Below, piece after piece: positions 15,639 to 24,700 of a stretch of DNA of 48,179 nucleotides. Every line of letters starts with the position of its first letter. The first letter of the stretch is position 1. The translations under genes and the position numbers were made by a program. The notes under the pieces were generated by a model that searched no databases, was not told the origin of the DNA, and saw nothing but the letters and a program-made list of their open reading frames with translations. The stretch covers positions 1 through 48,179 of the forward strand of contig JAHZIG010000022.1 in NCBI GenBank assembly GCA_019419865.1, in the 5' to 3' direction. The DNA comes from Clostridiales bacterium. GTDB taxonomy: Bacteria; Bacillota; Clostridia; Monoglobales; Monoglobaceae.

Positions 15639-17111
15639 ATGAAAGTATTGATCTACACCGACGTAAGTTCCAACCTAAAATATATGAAAGAATTATTCTC
15701 ATATCCCAAAAACATCGACTTTAGGATCAGAGAATTTAAGGTCAAATTCGGCGAAGACTACGCGGACGCGTTTCTGATATACTTCGACGGAATGGCCAAC
15801 AAGGATTACCTAAACCGCGATCTGCTCAGACCGCTCATAACCTCCGATCTGGGAGATATCCCGGACGATATCCCCGAGACCGACGTAAACGGCGTAAACG
15901 CCAGAACGAATCTGGTCCTTAAGCGAATAGTGACCGCGGGGCCGCTGAGTCTCGGCGACGACCTAAAAACGATAGCCGAAAACGTCTCGTTCGGCGAATG
16001 CGCCATATTTATCGACGGGTGCAACCGCTGTTTCTCCGCCGATATAAAGGGCTGGAGCGCGCGCGGAGTGGACGCTCCGTCTCAGGAGGCGAGCCTTGCG
16101 GGGCCTCAGGAGGCGTTTTCCGAGATCATCATGACCAACCTCGCGCTCGTCAGGAAGATCTTGAAGAACCCGGACGTGGTGGCCGAAAATATCCCGGTAG
16201 GCAAGATCAGCAAGACCCCCTGCGCCGTTATGTACATCAAAAATTTCACCAACCGCAAGCTGATAGACAACGTAGAGGGAAGGCTCAAAAAGATCGGCTC
16301 CGACTATATCTTCTCGTCCAGCGACGTCGAACAGTTGATCGAGGAGAAGACGTACATGCCTATGACGCATACGCTCAAGACCGAGCGTCCGGACCGCGCC
16401 GCCTCTATGCTCGCAGAGGGCAAGGTCGTTATAATCGTGCAGGGCAGTCCGTTCGCGCTGATCCTCCCGACCCTCGCCGCCGACCTCGTCGAAGCCACGG
16501 AGGACAATTACGTCCGGATCCCAGAAGCTAATTTCATGCGGGTGATCCGAATATTCGGGATGCTGATCTCACTATTCTTCCCCGCGCTGTTTATAGCGGT
16601 GATGCTGTATCATCAGGAGGTATTGCCGACCGATCTGCTCACTGCGATCGCCGCGAGCCGGGAAAAGGTCCCGTTCCCTATAGTGTTCGAGCTTGTGATA
16701 ATGCAGCTCGCGTTCGAGCTGATAAAAGAAGCGAGCATACGCGTTCCCAACCCCATAGGCAGCACGCTCGGAATAATCGGCGGTCTGATCCTCGGTCAGG
16801 CGGCGGTCGAGGCGGCGATAGTCAGTCCTATACTCATTATCATCGTATCGATATCCGGGATAGGCTCGTTCGCGACGCCGACTCTCGCGCTTTCAAGGTC
16901 GCTCGTCCTGCTTCAATTTATATATATAATCGTAGCCGCCGCCGCGGGGATAATGGGTATCGTCTCGGCCGCCTTCCTCTCGCTCGCCCTGCTCGCGTCC
17001 GCGGAGACCTACGGCATGCCGTTCCTGGCCGAACTGCTCCCCAGCTCGAACAACAAATACCGCTCGGCCATCCCGGTCCACCCGATATGGAGGAGAAGAA
17101 ATCGTGTATAA
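15639..17111 (+). CDS. spore germination receptor subunit A (GerA family)
   Basis: A 490-residue A subunit of a nutrient germinant receptor in the inner spore membrane. The N-terminal soluble region (about 1-290) is followed by a membrane domain with the family's hallmarks: PFPIVFELVIMQLAFELIKE, RVPNPIGSTLGIIGGLILG and the region leading to YGMPFLAEL. The receptor senses amino acids or sugars and triggers ion and dipicolinate release. The ATG at 15639 immediately follows AGGGG; a TTG at 15648 is better spaced, so the start is uncertain. It overlaps the next gene by eight bases, showing translational coupling. The C terminus is the usual basic IWRRRNR tail. Expression in the forespore is expected from the family. 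Confidence 0.9.
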   Translation: MKVLIYTDVSSNLKYMKELFSYPKNIDFRIREFKVKFGEDYADAFLIYFDGMANKDYLNRDLLRPLITSDLGDIPDDIPETDVNGVNARTNLVLKRIVTAGPLSLGDDLKTIAENVSFGECAIFIDGCNRCFSADIKGWSARGVDAPSQEASLAGPQEAFSEIIMTNLALVRKILKNPDVVAENIPVGKISKTPCAVMYIKNFTNRKLIDNVEGRLKKIGSDYIFSSSDVEQLIEEKTYMPMTHTLKTERPDRAASMLAEGKVVIIVQGSPFALILPTLAADLVEATEDNYVRIPEANFMRVIRIFGMLISLFFPALFIAVMLYHQEVLPTDLLTAIAASREKVPFPIVFELVIMQLAFELIKEASIRVPNPIGSTLGIIGGLILGQAAVEAAIVSPILIIIVSISGIGSFATPTLALSRSLVLLQFIYIIVAAAAGIMGIVSAAFLSLALLASAETYGMPFLAELLPSSNNKYRSAIPVHPIWRRRNRV

Positions 17112-19065
17112 TTTCAAAATTTCAAAGCCCGAACTATACCTCTTGATAATCAACTGTCTCATATTCAAAATATTCTCCTCGGCGCCCTCTTTCATATTCT
17201 CAGGCGCCGGTTCGGGCGCGCCATTTGCGGCTCTGCTCGGAGGGATAATATTTATAGCGGTAGTCTATATCGTCAAAAAGCCGCTCGAAAGGCTCGGCGG
17301 AGGCCGGCGCGGTCTTCCAAGGCCGCTGTATATAATACTGTTCGCATACTTTCTGTGCAGTTCGGTATACGCGCTCTTTGAATTTTCGAGAGTGATAAAG
17401 ACCTCCGGCTACCCCAATACGCCGATCTGGTTCATACTCTTGTTCATAGGCGTCCCCGCGCTCGTCGCGGCGGTAAAAGGGCTTAAGACCGTATTCAGAC
17501 TGAGCGGGCTTTTGATCCCGCTGTCGCTGATAGGGCTTCTATTTATATTGATATGCAGTCTCGGCGGCGACGTAAGCGGCTATAACCTTCTGCCCGTCCT
17601 CGGCGCCGATAAGGGCGCGACGCTGAGATCCGCGCTCAAGTCGCTTCTGCTCTACACCGACATATTGGTCCCGATAGTTCTATATTCCATAGACGACAGA
17701 CCCGAATTCGCCGAAAATATACGCTTCGGCGGCGAGAGCGAAGAGAAAAACGACGGGCGCGCAAACCGCAGATCCGGAAAACGCAGGCGGGGGATACACG
17801 GCTTTATCTTTCCGGCGCTCGCCGCGGCGGCGATAAACTTTTCGGTAGTTCTGATCTTCACGCTCACTTTTTCCGCCGAAACGATGAAAAATATAGAGGT
17901 CCCGCTGTATCCGCTCTCCAAAGCCGTGACGTTCGGTAAGCTGTTCGCCCGGCTCGACGCGCTATACCTCATAGCCGCGCTTCTCTCGTGCATGTCCTAT
18001 ATCAGCGTAAGCGTATGCCTCGCGGTAAAATGCGCGAAGAAAATAAACCTCCGCGCGGGCGCGAAACCGGCGCTCGCCGTAACTTTGGCCGCGCTGTCCT
18101 GCTTATCTCTTACATCCTGCTACGACGACAGGGAGATAGAAGAGACCGCGTTCGTCGTCGCGCTCGGTCTGGACGACGCCGGCGATCAAACTCAATATAC
18201 GTTCCAATTTTCAAATCCGCTCGCCACGGGTCAAAACAGCGGCTCGGGCGAAGGCGGCGACTCGGAAAACCCCACCGTGATAAGCGTTACGGCGACCGCG
18301 TCCAATATATACGAGGCTATGATAGAGGCAAACAACAAACTTGGCAAAAACCCCTCGCTCTCCCATCTCAAGCTGATATGCTTCTCGACCTCGGCGGGTT
18401 CGCGCTCGGCTCGGCTGTGCGGCGAGCTGCTCGATATTCAGGACGTCAGATCGGACGTTAAGGTATGTATGGCGGAAAACGCCGAGGAATATTTAAACGG
18501 CGTGCGAACGGATCTCGAAATGAGTACGGCCAGATATTACGAACTGCTGTTTTCAAAAAACAACCCTCAGATCCCCTCCGTAAATCTGCGCGCCTTCGCA
18601 GAGCGTATAAGCTCTAACGCTTCGGACGCGTATCTCCCGGTCATGGACGGCGAGTTCTGCGGCATTGAACTGTTCAGCGGCGGCGTTCCCGTCCTGTTTC
18701 TAAACCGCTCCGAGGCCTCCGTATTCAATATCCTAAACGGCGGCGCGAAGGACGAATATATAAGCGCTGACGGATTCGCCTGTCTCGTCTCGTCAGACGA
18801 CGCGGACGCGGAGTTCTCAAACGGCTCGGTCCTTCTGGAAACGGACGTTGAGCTGAAGATCCTCTCAGCCGCCGACGGGATCGGCGAAGAGGATATCCGA
18901 GCTTATATTGAAGAACAGGCGAACGCGCTTCTTTATAAGATCAAGGGGTCCGGCTCCGACCCGTTCCAGCTCCGACTGAAGAGCAAAACGCTCAGCCCTA
19001 TCGCCGGCGCCCAAGAATTTAATTTTAAAGAGGCGGGCGTTTACGCGCACGTGAATATAAAATGA
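17104..19065 (+). CDS. GerB-type permease fused to GerC-type lipoprotein
   Basis: A single 653-codon ORF covering two receptor subunits. Residues 1 to about 318 hold eight hydrophobic segments of the GerB/endospore germination permease type (start YNFKISKPELYLLIINCLIF). Residues 319-338 are a lipoprotein signal ending in the lipobox LTSC with Cys339, followed by YDDREIEETAFVVALGLD, the diagnostic start of Ger(x)C proteins, which continues to the end. Normally the two are separate genes. No in-frame ATG with a ribosome site marks an internal start. GTG at 17104 is preceded by GGAGGAG and overlaps gerA. The permease part is shorter than the usual ten-helix form and contains a long charged insertion (about 200-230). 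A terminator follows. Confidence 0.85.
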   Translation: MYNFKISKPELYLLIINCLIFKIFSSAPSFIFSGAGSGAPFAALLGGIIFIAVVYIVKKPLERLGGGRRGLPRPLYIILFAYFLCSSVYALFEFSRVIKTSGYPNTPIWFILLFIGVPALVAAVKGLKTVFRLSGLLIPLSLIGLLFILICSLGGDVSGYNLLPVLGADKGATLRSALKSLLLYTDILVPIVLYSIDDRPEFAENIRFGGESEEKNDGRANRRSGKRRRGIHGFIFPALAAAAINFSVVLIFTLTFSAETMKNIEVPLYPLSKAVTFGKLFARLDALYLIAALLSCMSYISVSVCLAVKCAKKINLRAGAKPALAVTLAALSCLSLTSCYDDREIEETAFVVALGLDDAGDQTQYTFQFSNPLATGQNSGSGEGGDSENPTVISVTATASNIYEAMIEANNKLGKNPSLSHLKLICFSTSAGSRSARLCGELLDIQDVRSDVKVCMAENAEEYLNGVRTDLEMSTARYYELLFSKNNPQIPSVNLRAFAERISSNASDAYLPVMDGEFCGIELFSGGVPVLFLNRSEASVFNILNGGAKDEYISADGFACLVSSDDADAEFSNGSVLLETDVELKILSAADGIGEEDIRAYIEEQANALLYKIKGSGSDPFQLRLKSKTLSPIAGAQEFNFKEAGVYAHVNIK

Positions 19066-19071
19066 ATATCC

Positions 19072-19102
19072 GCGGCGGATAAACTGTTTCCGCCGCCTTT
19101 TT
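19072..19102 (+). terminator. terminator of the ger operon
   Basis: GCGGCGGA (19072-19079) pairs with TCCGCCGC (19089-19096), followed by CTTTTTG, a few bases after the stop codon. Confidence 0.75.
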
Positions 19103-19319
19103 GCGTTCCCTCGATTCTAAAACGACGCTTTAACCCCGCATATTAAAAATTTTTCCCGGACGACAAAATACGCGTTTAAATCTCTTCCGGCCATGTTATA
19201 ATATTTCCCGACACAGGTCGGCTTCTATGCTGACTTTATTTTACTTTTGCAGGTATAATAACTTAAAATGCTTAAAATTCTCTCTTTTTCTTCTAATTTA
19301 ATTTTTTGTAAATTTTTTC

Positions 19320-19348
19320 TTGACAACTGAAAATATATCTGCTATAAT
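19320..19348 (+). promoter_or_regulatory. consensus sigma-A promoter of the AbrB cluster
   Basis: TTGACA (19320-19325), 17-base spacer, TATAAT (19343-19348): both hexamers are perfect, the strongest promoter seen in the window. It drives a leader of about 125 bases before the first AbrB-like gene. Confidence 0.85.
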
Positions 19349-19373
19349 CTATATAACGACAGGAAATCCTGGG

Positions 19374-19450
19374 TTAATTAATTAATTTAGTTAATTCATC
19401 AGCGGTTAACAAAGTCAATTATTTCCATTAATTTCCAAGCATTTCCCGTT
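19374..19450 (+). promoter_or_regulatory. phased repeats in the AbrB leader, candidate operators
   Basis: Two arrays lie between promoter and first gene: a TTAATTAATTAATTTAG-type AT tandem at about 19374-19397, and three copies of ATTTCC starting at 19421, 19431 and 19441, almost one helical turn apart. Such phased, AT-rich sites suit cooperative binding by AbrB-type tetramers, so autoregulation is plausible. Confidence 0.4.
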
Positions 19451-19480
19451 AAAAAATACAGACGAAAGGAGGGGAAAGAT

Positions 19481-19729
19481 ATGATTAAGTCGACCGGTAT
19501 CGTGAGACCGCTTGACAATCTTGGAAGAGTTGTTATACCGAAGGAGCTCAGAACCAATTTTAATCTCAAGGAGAAAGATCCCGTCGAGATTTTCGTTAAC
19601 GACGATATGATCATCCTGAAGAAATACGCTCCGGGCTGCATCTTCTGCGGTAATATAACCGATCTGACAACTTATCATGACAAGCATATCTGCAAGAACT
19701 GTCTTGAAGAGTTGGCAAAAAAGAACTGA
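19481..19729 (+). CDS. AbrB-type regulator with C-terminal zinc ribbon, paralog 1
   Basis: An 82-residue protein. Residues 3-48 are the swapped-hairpin AbrB/SpoVT domain (GIVRPLDNLGRVVIPKELR, then DPVEIFVNDDMIILKK). A short zinc ribbon follows: CIFCGN (CxxC) and HICKNCLEEL (CxxC), spaced 16 residues. AbrB-fold dimers bind DNA through the basic hairpin; the family controls transition-state and sporulation genes in Bacillus. The ribbon may add metal-dependent contacts. A GGAGGGG ribosome site is present. First of four tandem paralogs. Confidence 0.88.
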   Translation: MIKSTGIVRPLDNLGRVVIPKELRTNFNLKEKDPVEIFVNDDMIILKKYAPGCIFCGNITDLTTYHDKHICKNCLEELAKKN

Positions 19730-19869
19730 TTGTAAATTAGCTTCTCAGAAATCAACACAGAGCAAATATAAATCGTTCATTGCAATTTATATTTGACAAA
19801 GCCAAACAAAGTCCAGAGTCTAACGGCTCCGGCGTCGATATTAATAAAGGAAGGAGGCCTTATACGACT

Positions 19870-20019
19870 ATGCAAGATACTACGTCCAGACCTGTGGATT
19901 CGCTTGGCAGAATTGTGATTCCACGCGAACTGCGCGAAAGCTTTGATTTAAACGAAGGGGATTTTGTAGAGATCTCCGCAAGCGACGACGTAATCGTATT
20001 AAAGAAGAGCGCTTCGTAA
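19870..20019 (+). CDS. short AbrB-type regulator, paralog 2
   Basis: A 49-residue protein consisting only of the AbrB hairpin (SRPVDSLGRIVIPRELRESF, then DFVEISASDDVIVLKK). It lacks the zinc ribbon of its three neighbours and ends just where the ribbon would begin. I choose ATG 19870 because of the AAGGAGG site nine bases upstream; the upstream extension in the same frame has no such site. It could be a dimerisation partner or competitor of the longer paralogs, by inference. The hairpin at 20049-20087 lies just downstream. Confidence 0.8.
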   Translation: MQDTTSRPVDSLGRIVIPRELRESFDLNEGDFVEISASDDVIVLKKSAS

Positions 20020-20048
20020 TACATAACTTTCATACTGCGAACGCGGAC

Positions 20049-20087
20049 GGCTTGCCGCGGCCATATCTTTAGGTATTACGGCAAGCC
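20049..20087. promoter_or_regulatory. hairpin between AbrB paralogs 2 and 3
   Basis: GGCTTGCCG (20049-20057) and CGGCAAGCC (20079-20087) are perfect nine-base arms with a 21-base loop. No T-tract follows, so it is more likely an RNA-stability or partial-termination element than a full terminator. No separate promoter for paralog 3 is evident. Confidence 0.4.
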
Positions 20088-20235
20088 TCCCCGCAAATTA
20101 ACTTGAACGCGAACGGAGTTAACTTCACCGCGTTCTTTAGAGCAACATCAAACGTAAATCTTAGAACGATCTCGGCGCGCTGAAGCTATCGCCGAAATCA
20201 AACAAAAGAATAGCTAAAGAAGGGAGGAGAGTTTG

Positions 20236-20502
20236 TTGACGAATACGTCTTCTATCATTAAAAAGGTTGGGACGCCTGGAAGGGTATCTATCCCAATAGA
20301 AATAAGGGAAAGATTCAACTTATTAGATAAAAACTATGTTGAAATGACATTAGAAGGCGATACTATCGTTTTGACCAAACAGACTCCGGGCTGTCTTTTC
20401 TGCGGTAGCGAAGAGAATAACGTAACTTACCGCGGTAAACAGATCTGCAAAAAATGTTTGGGTGGGTTGGCTAAGAAATCCGACGACGTTCGCGGGAAGT
20501 AA
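20236..20502 (+). CDS. AbrB-type regulator with C-terminal zinc ribbon, paralog 3
   Basis: An 88-residue protein with hairpin domain (IIKKVGTPGRVSIPIEIRER, YVEMTLEGDTIVLTK) followed by a ribbon with CLFCGS and QICKKCLGGLAKK. Two adjacent TTG codons can start it; the second, at 20236, is eight bases from GGAGG and preferred. The hairpin's usual LGR is PGR here. TTG usage may keep synthesis low. Basic C-terminal tail. Same strand and probable operon with paralogs 1, 2 and 4. Confidence 0.85.
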   Translation: MTNTSSIIKKVGTPGRVSIPIEIRERFNLLDKNYVEMTLEGDTIVLTKQTPGCLFCGSEENNVTYRGKQICKKCLGGLAKKSDDVRGK

Positions 20503-20564
20503 TAGCGATCGTCGCGTCTTACGAACATGAGAGGAAACCCGAGTCAAGCAGAAAGGATTATAAT

Positions 20565-20834
20565 ATGAAAAAAACGAAAAATAAAACTACGTATTCTGAT
20601 CGAGGAATCGATTCGGGAGGCAGAGTAGTAATACCAAAAGAATTTCGAGATAAATTAGACATATCCGAAGAAGATAAGGTTGAGATCTACGTCGAAAACG
20701 AACGGATAATTTTAAAGAAATTTTTATACTCCTGCGAGTTCTGCGGCGATGTCGAAGACGTGACGGAGTATCGCGACCACTATATTTGCGAAAGCTGCGT
20801 CAACGACTTAGCTAAGCTCGCGAACTGCAGTTGA
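20565..20834 (+). CDS. AbrB-type regulator with C-terminal zinc ribbon, paralog 4
   Basis: An 89-residue protein: Lys-rich N terminus, AbrB hairpin (DRGIDSGGRVVIPKEFRDKL, KVEIYVENERIILKK) and ribbon (CEFCGD, YICESCVNDLAKL). It ends the four-gene array and is followed by a clear terminator at 20990-21022. Ribosome site is AAAGGA. The four paralogs differ widely at the DNA level, so the duplications are old. Confidence 0.88.
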   Translation: MKKTKNKTTYSDRGIDSGGRVVIPKEFRDKLDISEEDKVEIYVENERIILKKFLYSCEFCGDVEDVTEYRDHYICESCVNDLAKLANCS

Positions 20835-20989
20835 GCCGCTTATAACATAACAGAGACGAGAAAAACTTTTTCTATGAGCTCGGCCGGACGATCGTATATC
20901 AAGACCGTTGCAAGGCGAAGATCTTTCGGCCGACGTAACACTTTAATTAATTGAAAAATAATCATCCTTCTTTCTAAATTTTTTATATT

Positions 20990-21022
20990 GCCGGCGGTAT
21001 TAAAAATACCCCGGCTTTTTAA
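20990..21022 (+). terminator. terminator of the AbrB array
   Basis: GCCGG, one unpaired C, GGTATT, loop AAA, AATACC, CCGGC, then TTTTTAATT. Confidence 0.8.
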
Positions 21023-21250
21023 TTATGCTCTCTTCACGCTAAGAAATTAGAATCGCAATATTTTACCAATACCGTATCTAATTATTGTTCAGCGCCATAA
21101 AATCATATAAATTATATCTGAACGAATATTTATTGAATAAATATTTACGCCAAATTTTCAGTATCCGGTAAACAACTTTCCCCATGTATAAAATCGGACG
21201 CCGCGCCTTCAACGAAACGGAAATATACCGGAAATTAAACAATAAAACCC

Positions 21251-21277
21251 AAAACCCCGCCGTAGAGGCGGGGTTTT
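21251..21277. terminator. bidirectional terminator between AbrB array and S-layer operon
   Basis: AAAACCCCGCC and GGCGGGGTTTT form a perfect 11-bp stem around GTAGA. T-runs occur on both strands. Two further small hairpins (TGGCAT/ATGCCA near 21299-21317 and AATCCT/AGGATT near 21317-21333) lie beside it. No gene is seen from 20835 to 21499. Confidence 0.7.
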
Positions 21278-21499
21278 GGCACACACACACATACTTTTCT
21301 GGCATTTCCGATATGCCAATCCTAAAGAAGGATTACTATTGAGAAGCCCTCAAGTATTATTACTCTTTTATCATAACACAGTTTAAGAATTTTGCAATAG
21401 TTTTTTTTAATCTCACTAACAGTTTTTTTGCTCAGTATTTATAAAAAACACAATATTTTCACTAAATTAGCTCTTATATTGCCATATTTGTTAGATCTA

Positions 21500-21612
21500 A
21501 TCGGGCAAAGGGGCGACTAACCCCCGTCCTCTCGCATCACCGCTCATGCGGCTGCGCAAGCGGCTGTAAATTTCCCGCTATCATGACGCTTTACGGACTT
21601 GCGCCGATTAGA
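21500..21612 (-). mobile_element. probable group II intron 3' end relic (domains V-VI)
   Basis: On the minus strand a domain V-like hairpin (AGCCGC paired with GCGGT) is followed by GCGAGAGGACGGGGG, TTAGTCGCCCC and an end ...CCCGAT, close to the domain VI and 3' terminus of bacterial group II introns as I remember them (GTGAGAGGACGGGGG, then CTACTCGAT). The domain V is compressed and lacks the usual GNRA loop. No reverse transcriptase/maturase ORF is present. The element is bounded by TCTAATCGG and its complement CCGATTAGA. Confidence 0.45.
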
Positions 21613-21640
21613 TTACGTCCATGCTGGGCGAATAAGTAAA

Positions 21641-21661
21641 GGCGGCCGACATACGACCGCC
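21641..21661 (-). terminator. terminator of the SLH operon
   Basis: On the minus strand GGCGGTCG and CGGCCGCC form a stem with one wobble around TATGT, followed by TTTACTTATT, about 65 bases beyond the last stop codon. Confidence 0.65.
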
Positions 21662-21725
21662 TAATTATATTCAATTTCAGATACCGGCTTATAAACTAAA
21701 TTATCAAGCGCATCTTAGAGAGGTA

Positions 21726-24700
21726 TTAATAATTCTCTCTGTAGACTATGATTTCGCTTATAGCGTCTCTGTAGAATCTGGTAAATACCACCTCGTCCTC
21801 TTCGATATCTGTTATATCGCCGAGCTCTATGGTGTCGGCCTCGCCGTTTCTGTCCAGATTGACCAGATATACCGGGATGCTGTCGTTTATAGCCAAAGTC
21901 CTGTACGCGTTGTTTCTTACGTCGTCGAATACGATTACGTTAGAACCGATGCTCTCGACTCTGAACTCGTTGAGCTCGAGGTTTACGGACGAATAGTTAG
22001 AACCGCTCGATACGGCTACGGAGTATGTTATTCCATCTTCGATGGTATAAACGAGTCTATATTTATCCATTCTGTCGTCCGAATTTAGCTTAAACTGGAG
22101 CACGTCGCCCTGCTCAAGCGAGAGCGCAAGACTCTGCGGAGTATCAGTCGTAGATGATATACCGGTCTCAAGGTTAGGCGTGATCTCGTCTTCCATGCTT
22201 ATCGCAACATACTCGCCGTCTTTATAGCCGTAGAGCTTATATTCCTTATAGCCCTCGTCGTTTATCTCCTGAGCGTAGTGGTCGAAGAGGAACAAACTGT
22301 CGGTATCCTCGACGCGCTCGGGAGCCGTTCCGCCTACGCTGTAGAAGTATACCACCGCGTCCGCCGTCATGTTTCTGTCCGCGTCGTAGATGTCGCAGAT
22401 GATGTCGTTAGACGTGTTGACCGACGAATACGAGGAGATAACTCTTACTCTCTCTGGGTCTACCACGCCGGTACCGGATTCGACCGCTACCGAGAAGAAT
22501 TTACAGTCGTCCGCCAAAGCGTACATACTGCCTATTCTCGCAGGCGTTCCGTTGCTGAAGTATATCGTAGGTCCGTTTGACGTATCGAGGTCGGTGAGAG
22601 ACGATACGGACGAATAGTCAAGGCTGAACTCGTCCTCATTGTTATATTCGCCGGCCGAGTTATTTGTTATCAGCGGGAAGCTTATACTGCTTATCAAGCC
22701 CTCGCTGTTTACCGTCGCCTGGATCAGCTTATATCTGACCTGCTCGCTGTATACGCCGCTGTTGTTCCACGAGTCGATGGACTCCTTAAGCTGAGTCGCC
22801 GTCCACTGGCTGTCCTCGCCTCTGTAGTATACGTTGACCTTATCGTTTAAAGTATACGCCGCCAAAGCGCCGTCCTCGGTCACGACTCTGATCTTGACCT
22901 CGCCCTGGAACACGCCCTCGGTCGTGATATCGGTCAGGAACATGTATTTATCCGATCCGCTCTGGATCTCGTCCGTGTACGCTACCTTACCGAACGCGTT
23001 TATATACAAAGTGATAACGTCGCCCGGATCCGGAGTCGAAACTCCGTTGTCTATCAGATATACGGTCCCGTCTACGGTAACCTCGGTCGGGGTGTTGCCT
23101 ACCGCCGTTCCGTACTGCATGTACTCGTCCTCGGAAGCCGCGGAGTAGGTTCCCTGTACGACCGTCGCGATCTCGCCTTCAACTCTGAAGTCGGACACGT
23201 ACAGCACATAATGCTTATCGTCCGAGCCAAGACTTTCTGAAACCGAAACTACGTCGTCTTCCTCTATCTCGCTAAGCTCGATCTGCGCTCCGTCCTTGAT
23301 TATATTAAATCTGTATTCCGTCGCGTCCGGCTTGAGTTCGAGGGTGGTCGTACTTCCCGCCGCAGTCTGAAGAACTATTCTGTCGTCGTCCGCGTTCACG
23401 CGATCCGCTATGTAGTTAACGTAAGTCGCGACGTAGACGAGGTCTATGCGGCTGTCGCCGTTGTTGTCGAGGTAAGCTACCGTACCGCGCTCCGGAGCGA
23501 GGATGTAGTTATAGTAGTCCGCGCTCTTGGTCTCAAGCGTGTTGTCGTATCTTCCGTTATAGATAACGGCCGCGCTCGTCGGCACGCGGAGAGTGCGCTC
23601 GTTTCCGCTGTTATCTGAGTCGTATCTGACGGTTACCGACGCGTCGCTTGTCTCGATCGTGGTTATGTCGCTTCCGCTAAGCTCGACCATGTTGTTCATG
23701 TCGGCCTCGAGTCCTATCGAAACTATGTCGCTGACGCCGGACGAATCCTTAACGTACGCCACTACCGCAAAGCCGAGGTAGTCGGACGCGTTGGTGTAAC
23801 CCGTTCCGTATATGTACAATCCGCCGTCCTCGGTCTGGATCGTGATCCTGCCTTCGTCGTTCTCAGCGCCCGTCTCGTTTATGCTGGTAAAGCTGTTGGA
23901 GATAACCGTTCCTCTTACCTCGTATACGTCGAAGATGCTCTCGATCAGGTAAGCGTTGTTATCGTCCATATAATATTCCAAGGCGCCGTTCTGGCCGTAT
24001 ACCGTCGTCAGGACTCTGGTAAACAGCGCGTTGTACGCGTACATCGCCGTAGCGCCTCTGGTGATGTTAGCGCCAGACACAAAGGGTTCGTTGTCTAAAA
24101 CGCCTATTTCGTTAGCCAAACGATAGTATCCCGAAGGATAGCCGCCGTTCGCCTCCGCGATCTCGTCGTAGCCGATACCCGCGATAACCATCTTGATATA
24201 CTCGTCGTATGTTACCGGATCTTCCGGTCTGAAGTATCCGTCTCCGTCGCCGGCTATAAATCCTACCTTGGTCGCGGTGTTGATATAACTTGTATACCAC
24301 TGTCCGACCGGAACGTCTAAGTAGATCTGATTCTCGCCGTTAGCGGTATCCGCCGACGGCATGCCTATCAATCTGAGGATCATGGCCGTAGCCTCCGCGC
24401 GGGTAACCTCCCTGTCCGGGTAGAAGTTTCCGTCGTCGTCGCCGGTCACTATTCCGAGTCCGACCAACAGGTCTACCGCGTTCTCATACTGCGTCCCTAC
24501 AACGTCGGGCAGCGATACGCGCTTCTCCTCCGTTACCGCGTCGTCTACCGTATCCTCTGTGACAACGTCTAATTCATTGTCCGTATCTTCCTCGGCCGGA
24601 GCCGCGGTTGCATCCGCGGCTTCGGTCGTGTCTTCTTCAGTATTTGCAGCGTCTGTCTGCGTCTGCGCTTCTATAGCGGCTTCCGTATCCTCGTCGGCGA

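Noticed and set aside
21281..21292. CACACACACACACATA microsatellite as a phase-variable tract
   Set aside because: It lies between convergent terminators, outside any gene or promoter I can define.
21299..21333. Small RNA made of successive hairpins next to the bidirectional terminator
   Set aside because: No promoter could be assigned, and the hairpins are short; left as part of the terminator region.
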